Shown: positions 1 to 10,653 of the stretch, piece by piece
Numbering within the stretch: position 1 is the first letter of the stretch
Layout: each line of letters opens with the position of its first letter
Source of the DNA: Reticulitermes lucifugus
Lineage: Eukaryota; Arthropoda; Insecta; Blattodea; Rhinotermitidae
Direction: 5' to 3'
DNA: 24,024 nucleotides
NCBI GenBank assembly: GCA_026260175.1
Contig: JAKCWW010000278.1
Location: forward strand, 38,912-62,935
Position numbers and translations under genes: made by a program
The notes under the pieces: model-generated
What the model was told of the DNA's origin: nothing
The model's input: only the letters and a program-made list of their open reading frames with translations
The model's database searches: none

Positions 1-212
1 TAGTTTATCAATACCTTTATGTACTTGTGTAAATAGTTTATCAATAGGTTTATGTACTTGTATCAGTAGCTTATCATACCTATATTTACGTGTGTCAATA
101 GTTTATCAATACCTTTATGTACTTGTGTAAATAGTTTATCAGTAGGTTTATGTACTTGTCAGTAGCTTATCATACCTATGTTTACGTGTGTCAGTAGTTT
201 ATTAATACTTAA
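1..212. repeat. Minisatellite with three-monomer higher-order period
   Basis: Six full 31-33 bp monomers and a partial seventh all begin TAGTTTATCA or TAGCTTATCA. Starts are at 1, 34, 67, 99, 132, 163 and 195. Monomers 1 and 4 are identical. Monomers 2 and 5 differ by one substitution and a 2-bp deletion, and 3 and 6 by two substitutions. The real repeating unit is therefore a 96-98 bp trimer present twice. The array probably continues left of the window. No coding content is seen. Confidence 0.95.
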
Positions 213-1669
213 ATGAGAACTTCGTAAAACTTATTTGCTATCTTCAAGGATTAATCCGTATTTCATTCCGTTGCTGTTTCCAATAATCTTTTATTTTTGT
301 TGGCCTGTAAGGATTAAGGATTATATCCTTCGGTCATCCTCTCCGGATGTTCAATCCGTCTCCTTTCTAGCCAATATTTTATGATTAAAATTGTGTATTT
401 GTAGAACTTCCTCACACATTTTTCTGTCTAAGAGAATAAACCGCCGGCGATAACCGGTATTTGAAACGTCTCATTCGGTTAATGCTGGAGCTTAAGGTCG
501 GCACTTTATTGTAGATCTTGCAAAAGTGAATGAACGGAACACATAATGCCGGTCTTATGTGCCTTTGCGTCGGCGTTTCTTCCTTTGGGGAGTATCCAAG
601 TTTAATTTTATATGCAATTTTCCTTTCTGCCTTCACGCCACGTGTCCAATCCATTTCATTCTCTTTTACTGGATTACTTTAATAATATTTTATGGAGATT
701 TATCGCATTTCACATTGACTCTGCCAAGGTATGCTAATCGTAATTTCTCTAATTCCTTCCTTTAGTTTCTTTGCCCAGATTTCCATCTTTAAATTATATA
801 TGCCATTCACAACAATTTCTTACCCTGTCTTGAACATCCGTGCATAACAAGCCCAACCAGTACTTCACTCTCAAGTTATTTGTTAAATCATCTGCTAAAC
901 GGAATATTCTTGGAGAATTTACACGTATAACAACAGAAAATAATTAGCAGCTACTATAAAGTCCTTTAATATTCCATGTAAAGAATTGGACATTTCACGA
1001 ATTTCGCTATGATTTCTGCAGATAATCCTTCCATTGATCCACTCCTACACATCACAAGGCTTCAGGGATAAAATGAAATTGCAGTTTCACTAAATGCACA
1101 CGACATGAATTTGAAAATTTCTTGACACAAAGCTTGATTCGGTAAGCAGTACTGACGCTTGGAAATAAGTTTTTATCGACAAAGATACAGGCTGCAATGC
1201 GACAACAGCATAGATACATTTCGAATACTAGGTAACGAACAAGATGTTTTTGACGAACAGTGCCACAAGTAGTACGCGTATGTAGTTACAAGAATAGCGT
1301 GTTATATGGAGAAAAAATAACGACATAATTCCTGGGTATTAGGCTTTTATACTATGGAAGGATAATAACAGTAGTAGTCATGCGTAAAGGAATTAAGAGC
1401 ACATTAAATTCAGAAAATGCCTGCAACAGTTCGGTCCTGAAATTTTCTGTTCCCGTTTTCTGTTATTAAAAGTTACAGAACTATAATTTTGCTTGTTTGA
1501 TGTGGGTCTGAAACTTGCTGTCTTACATTAAGGGAAGAATATGGACTGAGGGTGTTCAATAATAGGCCTCTGAAATCTTTGGTCCTAAGAGGAAGTAACA
1601 GGAGAATACAGAATCTTACACAGTGAGGAGTTTCATGATCTATAATCCTGACCAAATAAAATTCAGTCA
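213..1669. other. Unassigned AT-rich sequence
   Basis: No gene is recognised. The two overlapping ORFs near 412-765 (80 codons minus, 68 plus) match no family I know and overlap each other on opposite strands. The stretch 300-830 has the lower-A, T-rich look of an antisense retroelement, but I cannot identify a domain. Confidence 0.5.
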
Positions 1670-1990
1670 ATCAAATCAAGAAGGATGGGATTGGTGAGGC
1701 ATTGGTACGTAAGGGGTGGAAGAGAAATGCATATCGTGCTTTGGTGTGGAAACATGTCGGAAAGTGGCCACGTGGAACACCTAGGTCCAGATGCGAAGAT
1801 AATATTAAAATGGATCTTAGGGAAATGTGATGCAAGGGTTTGGACTGGGTTAATGTGACTTACGATAGGAACATGTGGCTGGTTCTTGTGAACACGGTAA
1901 CGACCTTTCGGGTTCCATAAAACGCGGAGGATTTGTGGAATTGCTTCTTATGAAGGACTCTGCTCCATGGGATTCATTAGTTAGTTAGTT
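1670..1990 (+). pseudogene. Non-LTR retrotransposon 3' end, C-terminal ORF relic (copy A)
   Basis: Conceptual translation around 1762-1920 gives GKWPRGTPRSRCEDN, then IKMDLREM, a stop, and later DW(V)N, R..MW and FRVP before a TAA at 1918-1920. This matches the basic C-terminal tail (pattern GRPRRRWEDNIKMDLRE...DW...DR..WR...N.RVP) found downstream of the reverse transcriptase in a very common arthropod non-LTR retrotransposon family. The segment from 1670 (SRRM...) fits the preceding RWAGHVARM-type block but is frameshifted. An in-frame stop and missing upstream RT show a 5'-truncated dead copy. A short 3' UTR ends at the TTAG tail. Confidence 0.8.
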
Positions 1991-2012
1991 GGATAATTAG
2001 TTAATTAGTTAG
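1976..2012 (+). repeat. (TTAG)n 3' tail of the LINE relic
   Basis: Imperfect TTAG units directly follow the LINE 3' UTR after CTCCATGGGATTCA. The minus-strand copy at 21600-21722 also ends in a GTTAGTTAATTA-like tail next to CTCCATGG, so the tail belongs to the element and is not chance microsatellite. Confidence 0.75.
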
Positions 2013-3580
2013 CAGTAGCAGTGGCAGATGCAGGAAGAGAATAAGGAGAGAGATAAAGGATTTAGGTGGTCTAGAATAAGAATAAAATTTATGTTCTTTG
2101 TTGCTGGATGTTTGAGAGAAATTCTGAAGTTATCGAACTGGACACAGCAGAAAATGGATATGTACCTACGTCACGTTTCCGAACAGACTCGGCGAAAGTA
2201 ATGCTCCGTCCTACCGAATCACGACACAGTAGAATGTAACCCAATTATCAGGTCGTAATAAGGTTTCCATCTCACCCCACAGATCCGCCACCCCTAGGGA
2301 GAGCTGAACTTCATAACCCTAGCAGATCTATTAACGGCAGAAACTGCGCGCACCAGCAATACACTTGTTTCGTTACATCAACAATTATACTAGATGACGT
2401 AAATTCACTGAGGTGGCTGTAATTTGCACTTCTCTACCTTGCTTGCAGGAACACAAGCTGAATGAGACACTTCAATTTTATCCGGTTCCAAGCTCGTTGT
2501 TTACGTAGGTTATTTAACGAATTCATTAAATACAAGTTGTAGAATTTAACGATTTATACTCATTTAATAAAGACCTACTCTATTTCTTTACAGGAAGCCA
2601 TCTTAAGAAAAGATTAGATTTGAGATCCATGTTGAGTAGGAGTTCAATTGAAACGATACGAACCAATATTTAATTAAAATATAACTTTTTGTTTTAAAAT
2701 TCCAGTATCAATTTTTAAAAAATTTTCTTAACAAGAAAATTGCGGAAGCAAAGACATCTTATTATGCGTTCTTTTTATGCACTCGCAAACTGCGTATAAT
2801 TAAAATTGTAACAGGTTCGAAGTGTAATGATACATTGATTATTTATCGGTTGATTAAACGCTAGTATTTAATTTTTATTCGGACTTTAATAATCGGTAGC
2901 TATCTAGTTCAAAAGATAATTAATTGACACAGGTGAGGTCGGGGTTGTCAGACATACAACCTTCTTATATAATCTAACCTAAAAACATATGCTGCTAGAG
3001 AGACTTTGTTAATAGATTTTTACCTACATGATGAGACGGCTTGCACTTTTATTATTCAGTGTTATCTGGGCATTACCATAAGGGAAGTGGAATGCTTCTC
3101 CGTGTTTAACATGTAATTACTGTAAATTAATGGTGAAAAATATCCGTGTGACGTGCTGTAGCTGTGTTCTGCATGTTCTCGTCAAATGAGCTGTCACTCA
3201 TGAAATATAACGGGCGGGACTTCTCCTGTACAAACGCTCACCGATTATGTCTGGACATGACTGCAAAGTAACACTGATACAGCAGTTATCAGCAGCAGCA
3301 TACCCAGATAAAATGAAGAGCACCTTACTAGAATATTTTATTGGAATTTTAAGTTGTGCTTGACACGAAATGGTCTTGGAGATAGCAAATCATACTTATG
3401 AAAAAGCAGACAGCCCGAGAGCTGACTTTCCATAGACTGCGTTCCATTTACGATAGCTAACAAAATAACATAAAAATTCGCTGGGTTTTCCTCTAAAAAA
3501 TAACTTAATGGAAAATAAAAACTGTCGATGCTCGATGTATTATACAACAGACACGTAAAACGGGTGGCCTGGGGGACATC
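2013..3580. other. Unassigned sequence
   Basis: No gene or element was recognised. The stretch is AT-rich with stops in all frames. The only local structure noted is the perfect 9-bp hairpin at 2721-2741. A TTTCTTTACAG at 2583-2593 resembles a splice acceptor, but no exon follows that I can support. Confidence 0.5.
2721..2741. repeat. Short perfect inverted repeat
   Basis: AATTTTCTT and AAGAAAATT are separated by 3 bases. It is a 9-bp stem in AT-rich DNA, likely of no function. Confidence 0.6.
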
Positions 3581-3830
3581 ATGTGGCCAGTTGGAAATAA
3601 GTCGACTGAAAGCAGAACGTTTGAAAACAAATTTTTTGTATGGTCCGAAAATATTGCAAAGCACCTAAGTGGGTTAAATATGAAACTACTAGGAAAAAAA
3701 AAGAGTTTAATGACGCCGTTTTGTGGCAATATAAAAGTTTTTCAGATAAAATTTCGGTTCTGGTAAACGCAAATACAGAGTCAAAATTTATTACATTTTG
3801 AAACACGCAAATCATGTCTGTGGTTTAATT
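3581..3830 (+). pseudogene. Possible hAT/ZBED-type transposase relic
   Basis: The 61-codon open frame at 3581-3766 reads NIAKHLSGLNMKLLGKKK, then NIKVFQIKFRFW, a stop, and in the same frame QNLLHFETRKSCLW. The spacing H-L-x-x-L-N-x-K-L-x-G then I-K-x-F-Q-x-K-x-x-x-W then N-x-x-H-F resembles the segment after the catalytic core of hAT-related proteins domesticated as ZBED5, FAM200 and GTF2IRD2 types. One in-frame stop and the absence of flanking domains mark a decayed fragment. The match is by remembered pattern only. Confidence 0.45.
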
Positions 3831-4284
3831 GTTACTCAGAAAATATTTATTACTTAGGACCGTATTTGGATATAGATTATAAGGTTTTAAATTTGTGGAA
3901 TGGAATTTGCCATTATAACTGCAACACACAATTTTGACTGTGATAAATCCGAGAAATATATACAAATATGGCTGATACATCTGCAATTGGATCCGGTCGT
4001 AGAAGAAAAATTTGGTGGTGTTGGAGTTCCAGTTTTTTGTACCTACTTATCTGCATCGATTTCCAGAAATTATTCAGTTTTCTTGCCAAATATGTGTGAT
4101 GCTTTTACCACACCTCTTTTTAGAAATTGTATTAATTTTTTAAATGAAACAAGAGCTCCGAAAACTGACGATTAACAGATCATACACATTTGTTATCCAC
4201 AACGAAGGTGGCGTAAACAGAAACTTAAACCTGATTTTAATAATTTAGGATATTAACTCTATGGGCTTTTTACAACTTATGTGT
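3831..4284. other. Unassigned; contains a 91-codon ORF of unknown nature
   Basis: An open frame at 3900-4175 (plus) encodes a 91-residue product starting MEFAIITATHN and ending ETRAPKTDD. I see no domain, signal peptide or membrane segment. It could be a further piece of the neighbouring transposase relic or chance. Confidence 0.35.
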
Positions 4285-4469
4285 TAAAACTAATAAAACA
4301 CCAAGTTCCGGGGACAGGATCGGTTCCTGTCTTCAGGCTTGCTACCAAAATAGGTTACCACCACAGAATCACGTAAATTACTTTGTGTTGCATGGTGGTA
4401 AGTTTTTAAAAAACAAGCCTGGAAACGGAAATAGATCCTGCCCGTAAACGTGGTGTTTTATTAGTTTTA
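4285..4469. mobile_element. Foldback (inverted-repeat) element, about 185 bp
   Basis: The left arm 4285-4376 is the reverse complement, by eye at about 80%, of the right arm 4380-4469. Shared blocks are TAAAACTAATAAAACACC (outer), ACAGGATC, CAGGCTTG and TTACCACCA (inner). The outer blocks are symmetric to within 3 bases. The left arm has its own small hairpin, GACAGGA/TCCTGTC, at about 4313-4331. There is no ORF. It resembles a MITE or foldback element of unknown superfamily, and no clear target duplication was seen. Confidence 0.75.
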
Positions 4470-4714
4470 TTGTTCTTAATACATTAGACGTTGAAAAAAG
4501 TTCATGAAATAATGACCTTGAATGTGATATACCATGGTCTGAATGTTGTAGAATTGTATTATTTTCTTTACCAAGCCAATCACACATAAAATACTCGTAT
4601 GTCAGATTTGTGAAAACTTTCTGATCAGAGGTGTGGTGTTGGAATAGAATCCTGTCGAGTAATATGATACAGATTTCATTCTAGATTTCGATTTTCTATC
4701 TAACAAAGATTCAA
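4470..4714. other. Unassigned sequence
   Basis: No gene or element was recognised. A 69-codon minus-strand frame at 4378-4587 only reads through the foldback arm. Confidence 0.5.
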
Positions 4715-4972
4715 CTTGCTACGGGCTCGACGGTCCAGGTATCGAATCCTGGTGGGGCGAATTGTCCGCACCCGCCCAGACCGGCCCTGGGGCCCACCCA
4801 GCCTTCTGTTCAATGGATACCGGGTTTTTTCCCGTGGGTAAAGCGACAGGGGCGTGGATTTGATTACCCACCTCCATCTATCGCCGAGGTTAAAGAAAGA
4901 GTGTAGTTATACGTCTACTCTCCCTCTGGACGTTTATGGCCATTTCTAGGGTGAAATTTACCTTTATATAAC
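4715..4972 (+). mobile_element. tRNA-derived SINE, family B (5' truncated)
   Basis: It starts inside the tRNA-like head. GGTATCGAATCCTGG carries a pol III B box, but the A-box half is missing. The body (GGGGCGTGG, CACCTCCATCTA, GGTTAAAGAAAGAGT, CTCTCCCTCTGG) matches the minus-strand copy at 13822-14063 segment by segment, which shows a family. It ends near TTTACCTTTAT. Pol III transcribes such elements and they retropose using LINE enzymes. Confidence 0.8.
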
Positions 4973-5090
4973 AAAGATTATTTTGCTGTGGAGGAATATG
5001 ATAGATCTCCTCCATACTTCCGCAGTAAATTGACTACGTTTTTGAATAGGTAATTGCCTGAGCCTGCCCTTTGGAAAGCTTCCGCAACAT

Positions 5091-5412
5091 TAAAATGTTA
5101 CCTCCCTCAAATTTTCCTGTGTGGCTCTGTGAAAGATGATGCTTACGTTCCGTCAACGCCTGTAAGCCTGAAAAACTTGAAGGATCGAATACGACCAGCG
5201 ATCGCAAAAACTGAACATTCCTCATTGCAAAATATTTGGCACGCATTTTAATAACTTCTTGATGCGTGCAGGAAACCATATGGAGTGAATACCGAACTTT
5301 AAGACGTTATGGAGGAAAACTCCCCTTTGAGTTGCTCTTTACAGCGGTGTGCGCGCCTATTACTATCTTACCAATAAATTATTTTAATCGAACACGTCTT
5401 TTATAGTCACTC
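5091..5412 (+). pseudogene. Tc1/mariner-superfamily transposase C-terminus with 3' end
   Basis: The open frame at 5054-5251 reads FLCGSVKDDAYVPSTPVSLK, then NLKDRIRPAIA and LQNIWHAF. After two stops the frame continues LLDACRKPYGVNTEL. This follows the C-terminal pattern FFLWGxVKDxVYxPPxPxxLxxLKxRIxxA...MLxxxWxExxYRLDxCRxxxGxHIE of Tc1/mariner-like transposases. Downstream, TTTTATAGTCACTCTGTATA at 5399-5418 looks like a decayed terminal repeat. The catalytic domain is absent, so this is a 5'-truncated relic. Confidence 0.65.
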
Positions 5413-5485
5413 TGTATATGGTGATTTAGGTAAGAGGCATGTATTGTTATAGTATTGTAGACAGGGATTTTTGACTGACCCCATG

Positions 5486-5605
5486 TAACGTAATAATTAT
5501 TGAGAAGTTAATAGTCGCTCAGGTGGCCTAGAAATACCCTCTCTTTTGTGGAACTCGGAAGTTAGTCATCGTGTTCACAACAGCCCGACACTTGTCGCTG
5601 TCGAG
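5486..5605 (-). pseudogene. LINE 3' end relic, antisense (copy B)
   Basis: The reverse complement contains GTGAACACGATGACTAACTT, CCGAGTTCCACAAAAG and then GAGCGACTATTAACTTCTCA. The first half aligns with copy A (GTGAACACGGTAACGACCTT...GGGTTCCATAAAACG) and the second with copy C at 21600-21722. It is therefore a degraded 3' end of the same LINE group in the opposite orientation. No TTAG tail remains. Confidence 0.65.
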
Positions 5606-7800
5606 ACAGAAATTCCGTCTGCTTTCATTTATAATATTTATTCAGTATTTATTTTAACAAGTTTCTTCCATGTGGTCTACTTAACTCTGGTTTTCATCTC
5701 CTAAGCATTTTACATGTCGTCGATCATATCACCTTCTTTGATTTGATCACAGAGATAATACTTGGCGAGGACCAAAAGTGTTGAAGCTTCCATTCTGAAA
5801 TTTTCTGTCTTTTTTATGGAAGTCATGAAACAATCTTAAATGCGAATAAGACGATGGGCAGGGGCTAAAGAAACGTACACAGAATTACACTACAGCCCAT
5901 TTGGTATTAATTTATGTAATTTCATTTAAATTGGAGGCGTCAGGAATATTAGTGAAGTCCGTTGAACGCACGTTTTAACCCAAGTTGTTGTTTGTACTTT
6001 CGGTGAAAAAAAAACGTAACAGAACATTTGAATAAGAAATATAGCGTGAAGTAAATGTCCCTTCTCACATGAAATCCCAGCGATAGTACAAAAATATTGC
6101 AGCTCCCGTGGGATCTCTATAGTGGGAACTTGGCAATCTCAGTCTGTCCTGTAATTCCTCCGGGAACTGTGTCACAGGGTTTAACATGGTTTCCCCATAA
6201 CGCGCCACAGCCAACTTCTGTGGACGAAACAAAGTTTTGTTAGTACAGACGGCATCGTATTTCATTCCTTTTAATGTAGGGGATACTGACTTTTGGTACT
6301 GAATTGAATGATCATGTTTTATGTAAGTGTCAGTTTGGCACTTCAGTGGAACATATGCAAAGTTTCTAATAACATATTAATTGTATAATATCTTGCAAAG
6401 AATGGCAGTGACTTCCAAACCGGGAACTCTCGAATGCGAATCAGGAGAAATAAACATTAGAATAAGGCAGGGACACAAGGATTATAAAGTGTTAACCATT
6501 AGGCAGGACTGTCGGTTTCACCATTTTGTTTCTTATTTTCACGTTGCTTAAAATCCGTTAATCTCCGAAAGAAATTACCCAAAATCAAGCATTAGTAAGT
6601 CTAATTTTTAATGTTTATTAAGATTAAGATGCTATAATTTTTGTTCATTAAATATTTTACTAATTCTACGTGCGAAATTATTCGCACGGGCACAACTAGT
6701 GGAATGGTATTTACGTACACAGTAAGGAAGAATAATTTTACCTGCATAAGTTATAAGATGATTTGAAAGTTTGCAAAGAGATGCTAATTTTATTATAAAA
6801 AAAAGACTTTGTAAAACACGTTACGTTTGAGTGACATTCTTCGATAAGTTTAGTAAGTTGTTCTTGGACTAGTGTAGCTTATGAAATAGAATTGTAATTC
6901 AGATTGATAAGTTTTGAACGAAATAAGCGCAAATGCCAATTGTGAATGTGTTTGGAGGGAGTATGGGATACGGGAAGGGCGTGGTGAACAAATGAGTGAT
7001 TTCACGTTTTGTTCTGTGCCAGTTCATTCAATGCAGAAAATGGCATCGTTTTAAACTACTACAAGCAGAAGCGGTACGACGAGCAAATAGGCCTAATGCA
7101 ATTTACGCCGCATGAACTGAGTCGTACTGAACCAAGAACTGTAAACGTTTTTGTCATGTGAAGTATTTTATTTTGCGATGAATGAAAATAAAATTAGATG
7201 GACTTACAGACTTTAATGTATGCTTCGCCTATTGTAAGGCAATTGCTCTGTTATGTATGTAGACACACATAAATAAACGATTTAAAATAGTGCAGTGATT
7301 GTAACCAATTCAAGTAGTCAATAAAGTACCACATGTGTAGAATGTAAAATTCTAGCATTCTCCTCGGGGAAATGATTAAGTTATTCAAAACTGAAAACAA
7401 TAAATAAATAAATAGGCCTACGTAATAATATTCCCTACATAAAAAGAATAAAGCGCTTTAATAGCCTTAGTTGTGGTACGTTATATAATAATGACAAAGA
7501 TCCGGTTAATGCATTAAAAGTAGCAGAACTGTGATGTAAAATTTTTTTAACATATGGATGCGAAAACTGCCTTCAGTATATCTCAATGCATAAAAACTGA
7601 AAGGTATACGAGTAAATTATTTTTAAGCCTGTTTCTGGGCACTGCCTTTATAACTTTGTACATGAGCGTTCAGTGCGCTGTGAAGAGGGACATTTTATCT
7701 TGGAATGAAGAATATAAGAACAAAAGGAGAAAAACTGTAGGCTTTTCTGCGAATGGACCTCAATAGCATAGCTGCAGGAATTGTGATATTCAAAGCGGCT
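5606..7800. other. Unassigned 2.2-kb AT-rich stretch
   Basis: Nothing was recognised. Short ORFs at 6065-6265 (minus) and 7554-7766 (plus) match no family I know. A short (AAAT)n run lies at about 7399-7413. Several AATAGGCCTA words occur, as elsewhere in this window. Confidence 0.5.
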
Positions 7801-8073
7801 GGTCACAGCGAGGGGCGTAGTTGACGTTGGGAGGGGCGAGTTTTGCGGGCCCTTCTGGCGGCAGAGTCCAAGGGGGTCAAAATGGGCAGCAAAGTGTACA
7901 TTTTAAAGAAAATTTTTGATTTTATGTGCTCAACGAATTTCAATTTATTGAGCCACATAAAAGTAAATTCAATAAATTATGATAATTTTTTTAATTTCAT
8001 AATTTCTGTTAGGGGCGGTCATTGTCGTTAATCGCCCCGAGCGCCGAAAACGTAGCAACGCCACAGGTCACAG
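7801..8073. mobile_element. hAT-like non-autonomous element with 8-bp TSD
   Basis: GGTCACAG at 7801-7808 is repeated exactly at 8066-8073 and brackets a 257-bp element. The ends are GC-rich and roughly inverted: GAGGGGCGTAGTTGACG at the left, and CGTAGCAACGCCAC at the right, whose complement is GTGGCGTTGCTACG. The GGGGCGTAG terminus and 8-bp duplication fit hAT superfamily MITEs. The interior is AT-rich with no transposase. The 62-codon frame at 7843-8031 runs from end to end and is likely fortuitous. Confidence 0.75.
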
Positions 8074-8734
8074 ATATCTAAGGTGTCCAGAAAAGGGCTG
8101 AGAGAATTCTTTCTGAACTGGCCATGAGCCTATTACGACCTGATGCTTTTTAAGTGGAGTAGCCGTTGACCCGGACTGTAAATCAAATGAGTTCGCTCCC
8201 ACTCTAACTTACGCGTTACTCTGTGTGTTATATCCTGGTGTGAAACATACAGTCTTTGAGCATTTTGTCAATTTTCGAGAACTTGCCTGAAGTAGGTAAA
8301 GGAAATTTGTCTCAGAAGTTAAGCCACGAAGACGTGTGAGGTGTGAGGAGATAAATCTCAACACATTCTTAACTTCGACATTAGATAGAGGTCAGTTGTC
8401 AGCATCAAGCTCTGGCAGTTTACCTCCGGGGAAGTACCCTCCGGTATCAATCGCCTAAGAGGATGTGTGGGCTCTAAAGCCTTTCTGGACGTTGTGTCAA
8501 AGAGAAATGTCCTGTCTCTTCTGGGTTTCGTACCCTGATAGGCCAGTTCTTACTTATCTCTTTCCTGGTTGAGCTGTTCGAGCACTTTGACCGAGTAAAA
8601 GTAAAGAAATTTTTCCAATTTAATGCCGGGATGACGTTTGTGAGAATGGCTGTATAATTTAACTGTCAGTCATTCTTATTGTTGGCATTAGATGGGTGTG
8701 AGAAATTAGCTTTACGCGCCTGTCACTTTACTCA
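8074..8734. other. Unassigned sequence
   Basis: No gene was recognised. The stretch 8400-8560 is less AT-rich (ACCTCCGGGGAAGTACCCTC) and may be an old repeat, but I cannot place it. Confidence 0.45.
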
Positions 8735-8875
8735 CGGAGAGTCCCCCTGTACCCACTAAATAGGACGCTGGTTTGGCACCATCGCCGGTGTGGACACTTT
8801 GGAGAAGATAAATTTGTAATCGAACCACGATTCCTCGGACATGCAGCCTATAGCCTAGTCACTATACCGACTCAG
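8735..8875 (-). mobile_element. Degenerate tRNA-derived SINE, antisense
   Basis: On the minus strand the head reads CGGTATAGTGACTAGGC (A-box-like), then GTGGTTCGATTAC (B-box-like), about 30 bases apart. A body follows down to GTGGGTACAGGGGGACTC. Loss of B-box consensus and no cloverleaf show decay. Confidence 0.5.
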
Positions 8876-9654
8876 TTGTCTCCGTTCTTTGACAGAATAA
8901 TACTTTTTCCGTGACGGAGGTTTCTCTGTTTTCGGAATTACAGACGGCTTTTATGTATGGAAAGCAGTTGCAAAAATATTAAATATGGGGCCCTGAACAG
9001 CTGGAAAGTGTGATAATAAGATCCTGGGTCTTTGGATGGAGTTAATAAGTTCCCATCTTAAAGGAATCACATGTTGAATGAGAAGGAATGATAACCATTG
9101 ACTGAGAGTAGGCAGGGATTTGGAGTCAGGCGATCGTGGCCTACTTGAAAGTGATATCAAGTACTTGGGCAAGTTTGGCGATGAGAGTAAGCGATAAAAT
9201 TTCAGAGGCCATAAGGAAGGGATTGGAAGTTGAACAGGTAGTATATCCACTCCTGCTGGTACAAGAAAATAAATAAGAAATTCCTATTGGAACTCACAGC
9301 CTACAGTTTACATTCCTGTTGCACAGATTCCGAGTCCAGCAGGTAGAGTACTGCCTTGGTGTTGTTGTTGTTGTTGTTTTCTTTTAATGAAAGATTGAAT
9401 AAGACTATGTAGACTTTCAATTTACCTGATATATACTCAAATTTTTGCTCCTTCGCCATGTTTTTAACTCTTTACTTGCAAACCGTATTTCTCACATAAT
9501 ATTACATATAGGTACGTTCATGATCTATTTTCGTACACTCCTAGTCAAAATAAAGTTAAAAGTTTTAATCGTTTTTACAGAATGCACAGTTATCTTTATA
9601 AAACTTGCGCATTTGTCCATAATTTAATATATATGTCACTTTAGTATAAAGTAA
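8876..9654. other. Unassigned; (GTT)n microsatellite inside
   Basis: A 99-codon minus frame at 8951-9250 has no recognisable domain. A (GTT)6-7 run lies at 9359-9378, directly after GCAGGTAGAGTACTGCC, which resembles part of a SINE head. Confidence 0.45.
9359..9378. repeat. (GTT)n microsatellite
   Basis: About six and a half GTT units. Confidence 0.9.
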
Positions 9655-9713
9655 GTGTCGATAAGTGTCGAACCCACTTCAGAGGCTCGCGTATCATTCT
9701 AACTAACTGTAGG
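9655..9713 (-). mobile_element. tRNA-like SINE head, antisense, fragment
   Basis: The minus strand reads CAGTTAGTTAGAATGATACG, then CCTCTGAAGTGGGTTCGACA. The GGTTCGA B-box core and upstream A-box-like segment are at tRNA spacing. No body was recognised. Confidence 0.4.
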
Positions 9714-10508
9714 GAAATAAAAGTTACGACTCCTCAAGTGGCGTTAAAGTCAGACTAAATTTTATGATAATTGGTCCAATAGTTCAAAACTGTAAATGGG
9801 GGCACAAATACAAACAGGAAGGTGATAAAACACATATTTCTTTATTTTAAACAAGGAAAATAAGCTAAAAACGGGAAATTAACTTGTTTGATTATGATGT
9901 TATGTGACAACGCTGTTTCAATTACACTGATTACTCAGAGGGAAATGAGTTTGGAAGATGGGCATAAAATGGGATTAGGCAAGGAAAGAGGTAATCAGTG
10001 GTTGTCTGGGGAAGGCTGTATCAGCTCTCGCCTGCAGAAAATAAGGCCACGAAAAACCTCAGTCAGCATGACTAGTAACCAGCAGCGTCTGGAAAACCGT
10101 ACGTCCAAAATACAAAGTTGGAGCGTTACAGCGTCACTAACCTGCTCTGCAAGACATGAACGAGGAGGAGATCATCACACAGGATTTGTGATTCGCACTG
10201 TAGAGTTCTACCGGAACCTGTGTGTGTGTGTAAAGTCGAAGTGTCTCACACCTTATTCTTGTACACCTGATGGGGTGGATTTACTTACTACTTTTTGCCC
10301 TCTATAAAGTTGTGCAGGAACTGTTTCGACCGATCACTTTAGTAAATGAACATCAGACTCATCCACACCATTACAGTGGAACATTCTGAAACATGACCAG
10401 ACCTTCTAGATGTTACTGCACCAAGCATGTGACCTGCATAATTCACGAAGATCCTCATTATGAGTGGCATAAATTGCTTACTCCAACCTTATTAGGTACA
10501 AATATTTT
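9714..10508. other. Unassigned; holds the longest ORF (139 codons), probably chance
   Basis: The frame at 9888-10307 has no recognisable domain. Its composition (many S, R, T and C residues) and lack of a conserved motif argue against a gene. A short GT run lies near 10218-10230. Confidence 0.45.
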
Positions 10509-10562
10509 CAAATATGTGTTTTCAAGGTCAGTCATACACAACGCAGAATTTATGTTTATTTT

Positions 10563-10608
10563 ACAGGCAACGTGTTTCGGCTGTATTCCGAGCCATCATC
10601 AGGGTTGT
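10563..10608 (-). ncRNA. Hammerhead-like motif 1 (left arm, first tandem copy)
   Basis: On the minus strand: CTGATGA (10596-10602), T, GGCT...AGCC stem, GAAAC (10574-10578), ACACGT, then T. Stem I pairing is poor here, so this copy is probably decayed. Confidence 0.4.
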
Positions 10609-10610
10609 TT

Positions 10611-10653
10611 GACAACATGTTTCGACTGTATTCGGAGCCATCATCAGGGTTGA
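10611..10653 (-). ncRNA. Hammerhead-like motif 2 (left arm, second tandem copy)
   Basis: On the minus strand: CTGATGA (10641-10647), T, GGCT...AGTC weak stem, GAAAC (10619-10623), palindromic ACATGT (10615-10620), then T. It lies exactly 45 bp from motif 1, with only a few differences between the units. Stem II has a G-U pair and stem I is poor. Confidence 0.4.

Noticed and set aside
1-212. CRISPR-like array
   Set aside because: Repeats are directly adjacent with no unique spacers, and the window is eukaryotic in character.
1976-2012. Telomere-like TTAGG insect repeat
   Set aside because: The units are TTAG with irregular interruptions, not TTAGG, and sit exactly at a LINE 3' end.
2575-2600. 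Splice acceptor and exon at TTTCTTTACAG
   Set aside because: No open frame of useful length or matching donor follows. Such words are common in T-rich DNA.
3338-3815. Three overlapping minus-strand ORFs of 74-108 codons
   Set aside because: They overlap one another in different frames and lie opposite a better-supported transposase-like frame. No domain is seen.
9888-10307. Longest ORF, 139 codons, as a protein-coding gene
   Set aside because: No recognisable domain or family pattern. It is surrounded by non-coding AT-rich DNA, and a frame of this length is expected by chance in 24 kb.
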